Below, in pieces: positions 62,671 to 64,000 of a stretch of DNA of 64,000 bases. Source of the stretch: Amorphochlora amoebiformis (taxonomy: Eukaryota; Cercozoa; Chlorarachniophyceae); contig BAAHQB010000002.1 of NCBI GenBank assembly GCA_054601695.1, positions 1,302,001-1,366,000 of the forward strand, written 5' to 3'. How positions within the stretch are numbered: the first letter of the stretch is position 1; every line of letters begins with the position of its first letter. The position numbers and the translations under genes are program-made. The notes below the pieces were generated by a model that worked only from the letters and a program-made list of their open reading frames with translations, searched no databases and had not been told where the DNA came from.

Positions 62671-63645
62671 AGATATATACTATCATTCTACAATTGTGTA
62701 CCAAGTCGCCGTTGAACTAGTGCCCAAGTAAGTTAATAATATTATACAACATTATTGACTCCAATACGGCCGGAATAATCGCACTAGTGTCCTGATGACC
62801 ACGTCGTGGCAGTGGCTCGCGAGTCGCGACTCGCGACCCCATCATTTAGGTGCAAAATTCGCCCCGGACAGGGTAAGCGATCAATCTCAAAACGCCAAGC
62901 TTCGCATACGGGCGTAAATAGCGAATAAATATCGAGGAAGGGCGTGTTTAGGCCCTCATACTCTTTAGATTCCAATGGGTTTGCGAATCACCTGCACCCC
63001 TCCATCGGTGGTTGGCACCCCAATCAAGCTCGGATTCATTGCGGTAAATTGAGGCTACTATTAGATTAATAGTCTTAAGATAGGTATTCATCAAGGGTCT
63101 AATGATATTTGGCGTCACTAATAATTGTCACATGTGGAATCACGATGGAGCTGCCTGGCTTCACAGAGGTGCCTAAGTTGTGCGATTGGGGAGGACTCAT
63201 AGTTCTTTAAAGCGTTTATTTCAGCTCTATAAGGCAGAAAGTTATCACACACAATGTTCGCATCTTAATAAATACGGGGGAAGCTGATGTATATTTTTGG
63301 CGAGAGAAATCCCTCTTCTGGCCGAGGCCATGTACACCTTGAGAGGGGTGGAGCGGCCTGGAGACCAATCACAGGTATTTCAACAAACATGTGGCTCATT
63401 TTATTCAAAGTCATGTGTTATACAGTATTCTTGTTCTTCCTAGGGTTCCGAGTCAAGTTGCGACCTCAAGGCGACCTGAGCCGCCTTGTTGATTGTAGGT
63501 ACCAGCGACACAGGAAAAAGCGTGGTTGCCACTGGGACTTCGAAATTGTAAGGCTTATGCATATTCCCGTCCTTTTTAGGATGAGATTCCGACCAGTGCG
63601 ACTTCATTTGGAACTGCTCCTTTCATAATATTATTATATAAATAA
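62333..63645 (+). CDS. Putative arrestin-fold protein
   Basis: Coding-like exons on the plus strand: 62333-62358, 62448-about 62516, 62673-62726, 62850-62872, about 62978-63042, 63225-63288, 63327-63374, 63458-63547 and 63580-63645 (TAA). Pieces include [80 protein letters not shown] and [20 protein letters not shown]. Alternating beta-strands with proline turns and a closing 'W-x-F-x-I ... iP' pattern suggest an arrestin/VPS26-type beta sandwich; this is inference from pattern only. Some junction phases (62873-62977) are unresolved and no start codon is fixed. Introns here are mostly short. A TA tract lies at 62561-62670. Confidence 0.45.
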
Positions 63646-63792
63646 ATGTATATATTTTTGCACATTCCACATATGTATGTATATATCTTAGTATATATGT
63701 ATGTGTATGTGTGTATATGGTAATATATAAGTATCAAAATATGCATGTAAGATATAAGTATTATATATATATATATGTATATATATGTATAT

Positions 63793-63874
<82 letters not shown>

Positions 63875-63892
63875 ATATGCAATTGTATGGAA

Positions 63893-63968
63893 GGAATACC
63901 GATGTTATCGAAGTTTGGGCGACTGTCCTCAACATTATCAAAGTTGACCTTGTTGCGGAAGAGCTGGG
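63893..63968 (+). CDS. Partial exon at the right edge
   Basis: After GGAAG, a frame reads [23 protein letters not shown] and ends at a GGTAAAT donor. It is open in a second frame as well. It belongs either to a new gene or to a longer form of the preceding one; the rest lies outside the window. Confidence 0.3.
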
Positions 63969-64000
63969 TAAATATTTATAAAATATGTATATAGTAATGT

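Overview
This is a nuclear genome window from an intron-rich eukaryote, most likely a flagellate protist or alga. The evidence is GT-AG introns in every recognisable gene, an SSNA1/DIP13 basal-body protein, clathrin adaptor AP-2 sigma, a GOST-type seven-helix membrane protein, a ZIP metal transporter, an MFSD1-like transporter and interstitial TTAGGG repeats. No finer placement is defensible. I recognised no rRNA, tRNA, CRISPR array or transposase. Most of the window is (TA)n, (TATG)n and similar low-complexity DNA that has inflated introns and spacers. Short open frames rich in Tyr and Ile inside these tracts are not genes. Real exons are short (about 30-195 bp), have ordinary composition and sit as islands in this matrix. 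I built gene models by hand, requiring GT/AG borders, matching intron phase and, where possible, family similarity.

Layout, left to right: GOST/LU7TM receptor-like gene (-, runs off the left edge); SSNA1 (+, complete); a small Cys-x-x-Cys protein (-, tail-to-tail with SSNA1); a 100-300 bp divergent promoter with a CGTCA/CACGTG array; an acidic SAP-domain protein (+, 4.9-13.8 kb); two unrecognised (+) genes at 14.8-15.9 and 17.2-26.0 kb; a divergent pair of paralogues of an unknown family (27.1-27.8 kb -, intronless; 29.1-30.3 kb +, three exons); a 17-exon MFSD1-like transporter (+, 31.5-41.3 kb); a 15-exon ZIP transporter (-, 53.2-41.8 kb); an ankyrin-repeat protein (+, 53.6-58.0 kb); AP-2 sigma (-, 60.9-59.0 kb); a FERM-F3/PTB-like protein (+, 61.1-62.2 kb); a possible arrestin-fold protein (+, 62.3-63.6 kb); and a last partial exon at the right edge.

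Many neighbouring genes alternate in direction: starts face each other across 100-310 bp and ends converge, sometimes across a CTAG-rich spacer. The gene set is mostly housekeeping (membrane transport, endocytic coat, centriole). The most unusual signal is in the introns: several real exons are accompanied by one to four decayed copies of themselves, usually including the splice donor, spaced through the (TA)n intron. Introns are either about 47-80 bp or 0.3-3.5 kb, as if (TA)n growth and local duplication had acted on a set of originally short introns. Other structures are a threefold ~0.95-kb tandem repeat inside the ankyrin gene, a dispersed ~50-bp palindromic minisatellite found in introns of several unrelated genes, a ~1-kb homopurine satellite, pure (CG)n blocks and interstitial telomere repeats.
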